From positions 1 to 41,085 of the forward strand of contig NZ_JAPSLK010000069.1 of the NCBI RefSeq assembly GCF_031180885.1: a DNA stretch of 41,085 bases. Direction: 5' to 3'. Below the pieces are notes generated by a model, which saw only the letters and a list, made by a program, of their open reading frames with translations, made no database searches and had not been told where the DNA came from. Shown here piece after piece: positions 39,782 to 41,085 of the stretch. Each line of letters begins with the position of its first letter. Position 1 is the stretch's first letter. A program made the position numbers and the translations under genes. The stretch comes from Saccharothrix sp. GTDB taxonomy: Bacteria > Actinomycetota > Actinomycetes > Mycobacteriales > Pseudonocardiaceae.

Positions 39782-40012
39782 GGGCTGGCGCGGCGTGCAC
39801 GGCGACCTGCGACCGGCCCCCGCGCGCACAGTGGCCCGGGGACAGCCGCCACGCGCACAGTCGCCCAAGGACAGCCGCCACGCGGATAGTCGCCCGGGGA
39901 CAGCCGCAGCGCGCACGGTCGCCCAAGGACAGCCGCCCGCCGATATTGGCCCGGGGACAGCCGCCGCGCGGATAGTGATCTGGGAGCAGGCGCTGCGCGG
40001 GCAGTGGCCGGA
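39782..40012 (+). repeat. 29-bp degenerate tandem array, about eight units
   Basis: Units of 29 bases (one of 28) led by GGACAGCCGC start at 39840, 39869, 39898, 39927 and 39955. More diverged in-register units start at 39782, 39811 and 39984. Unit ends alternate between CCCAA and CCCGG. There are no spacers, so it is not a CRISPR array. No gene is called from 39434 to 40223. Confidence 0.85.
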
Positions 40013-40129
40013 GGGGCTGCAGCAGAGGCGGGAGCCAGCGACCGGTGTGGCCACACCCAGCCTGAGATGGCGCGGAGTCGGCGCGGAGACGTCGGCGGCT
40101 GGCGGACAGAAATTGGCGGGCCAGGAGTC

Positions 40130-40144
40130 TGTCCACTGTGGACA
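40130..40144. promoter_or_regulatory. perfect palindrome TGTCCACTGTGGACA
   Basis: Seven-base arms around one T, in the gap before the PGPGW gene's 3' end. Each arm resembles the actinobacterial DnaA box core (TTGTCCACA). It could equally be a regulator site; its role is unknown. Confidence 0.3.
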
Positions 40145-40223
40145 CCAGCGCTACCGTGGACGCATGTCGCGCTGGGCAACCGACTGAACCTGATCATGAA
40201 ATAGGTCACCGGCTGCGCGTTGT

Positions 40224-40622
40224 TCAAGTGCCACGGTTGGCTCTGACCCGGAGGTAGCTCCACACCACCAAGCCCCAGATGATCACGCCGGACAGGATGA
40301 GGCTCGAACCGGTGCTCCACCCGCCCAGCGGCAGGTCCTCGCGCACCCCCCACACCACCCCCAGCCCGACCAGCACCGCACCACCCAGCACGGTCGCGAC
40401 GATCCGCCACGGCGACGACACGCTCTCCTCCGCCGTCTTCATCGCCCGGTCGCGGACCGGGTCGACGTAGCGCTCCAGCGCGGGGAACTCGGCCGCCAGG
40501 ATCAGCAGGCCCGCGAGCACGAGCAGCAGCCCGGGACCGGGCAGGACCAGCAGCGCGATGCCGATCACCAGCACCACCGCGCCGACGATGCCCATCGTCA
40601 CCCGCCTGACCGTGCCCGCCAC
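40224..40622 (-). CDS. PGPGW-type (TIGR02611-like) transmembrane protein
   Basis: Protein of 132 aa. The first membrane segment (MGIVGAVVLVIGIALLVLPGPGLLLVLAGLLILA) contains the PGPG signature followed by the LAAEFPALERYVDPVRDRA helix of the PGPGW family. Two more helices follow (IVATVLGGAVLVGLGVV and SSLILSGVIIWGLVVW). GTG start with GAGAGGAG about 8 bases upstream; a later ATG in the same frame would remove 9 residues. Function unknown in the family. Confidence 0.82.
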   Translation of the reverse strand: MAGTVRRVTMGIVGAVVLVIGIALLVLPGPGLLLVLAGLLILAAEFPALERYVDPVRDRAMKTAEESVSSPWRIVATVLGGAVLVGLGVVWGVREDLPLGGWSTGSSLILSGVIIWGLVVWSYLRVRANRGT

Positions 40623-40705
40623 GCCACCACTCCTCTCGCCGTCACCAGCGAGTATCCGTCCTCGAACGGGCACGCGCTCATCATGGCCGCGACTAGACTC
40701 CCGGC

Positions 40706-41085
40706 ATGACCGCCCCGGACGGCGCCAGACCCGCCCCGAGACCCCGGATCAGCTGGTGGGCGTACGTGTTCTGCGGCTTGGTGGTGGTCGGCGTGATCCT
40801 CCTCGGCGTGAGGGTCTACATGAAGGACATACGCCCCTACTCCGTGGCGGAGTTCGTCGGCCGGTGGACGGATGCCGCCGACAGGCCCTACATCATCCGC
40901 TTGGACATCGCGCCGAACCACAACTGGACGCTGGTCATCGACGCACCCGACGGGCAACCCAGGTGCTACGGGAAAGCCACACCCGCCGCGCAGGGCATCA
41001 GCCTCAACCTCCACCGCGACAGCAAGAACGAAAGGTGTGGCACCGAGCGGGGGTCCAATCTCTTCGCCGCGCCGTCCAAGGACCG
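40706..41085 (+). CDS. membrane-anchored hypothetical protein, truncated by window end
   Basis: At least 126 residues, running off the window. A proline/arginine N-terminus is followed by one helix (WWAYVFCGLVVVGVILLGV), then an extracytoplasmic domain with EFVGRWTDAADRPYIIRL and NWTLVIDAPDG, which looks like a small beta-barrel/lipocalin-like fold but is not a family I can name. Two cysteines (QPRCYG and ERCGTE) may pair outside the cell. TAGACT lies 6 bases before the ATG with no Shine-Dalgarno sequence, so it is probably leaderless. Confidence 0.75.
   Translation, partial: MTAPDGARPAPRPRISWWAYVFCGLVVVGVILLGVRVYMKDIRPYSVAEFVGRWTDAADRPYIIRLDIAPNHNWTLVIDAPDGQPRCYGKATPAAQGISLNLHRDSKNERCGTERGSNLFAAPSKD

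Overview
The window is high-GC (about 70%), gene-dense actinomycete DNA. GTG starts, ATGA/GTGA stop-start overlaps, many TetR/MarR/LysR/AraC-type regulators, leaderless-looking promoters (TANNNT 6-7 nt before the start codon) and Tat-exported enzymes all fit a Pseudonocardiales-type soil actinomycete such as Saccharothrix, Actinosynnema or Lentzea. The genus is inference. No rRNA, tRNA, CRISPR array or complete insertion sequence was seen.

Left end (1-12.5 kb). The first ~640 bases are a scar made of three unrelated gene fragments: a truncated signal peptide, an AfsR/SARP remnant and an aminoglycoside phosphotransferase remnant. Next is a tightly overlapped minus-strand operon with an NCS1 permease and a three-subunit, Tat-exported molybdenum hydroxylase of PaoABC type. 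Past a strong hairpin lies a second overlapped minus-strand operon: a PLP-dependent arginine oxidase of the MppP/RohP type, a small PIN-like/DUF protein, a DapA-like aldolase, a heme-oxygenase-like diiron oxygenase and a Rieske ferredoxin. This is the enzyme set of azomycin (2-nitroimidazole) biosynthesis, which runs from L-arginine through 4-hydroxy-2-ketoarginine, guanidinoacetaldehyde and 2-aminoimidazole to 2-nitroimidazole. Upstream, a DMT exporter, an MBL-fold protein and a DsbA-like protein form a third minus-strand operon. A perfect 12-bp-arm operator separates it from a divergent TetR gene, and a second copy of that operator lies before the next gene, an LLM flavin oxidoreductase.

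Middle (14-28 kb). This part carries self-contained regulator/target pairs: GlxA-type AraC with DUF6010; TetR with a flavin amine oxidase and twin CAAC-N4-GTTG palindromes; Rrf2 with an NmrA-like NAD(P)-binding protein; a NatAB-type ABC exporter beside a NarL-type two-component system; and ArsR-like wHTH with an S41 peptidase. A second-type transcription terminator Rho lacks the N-terminal domain and has substitutions in the bicyclomycin pocket; its 3' end is tandemly duplicated. A group-2 sigma-70 factor follows.

Right end (27.5-41 kb). Here are DoxX/LysR, two decayed genes (a GNAT and a mycothiol-nitroreductase-like DsbA protein), MFS/MarR/EamA with a symmetric divergent leaderless promoter, MFS/TetR/AhpD-like, a Tat-exported phospholipase C with a discoidin-like domain behind a possible PHO box, a GNAT, a PGPGW membrane protein and a truncated membrane protein. 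Non-coding gaps hold three minisatellites (22-, 19- and 29-bp periods) and a dispersed ~70-bp element present three times.
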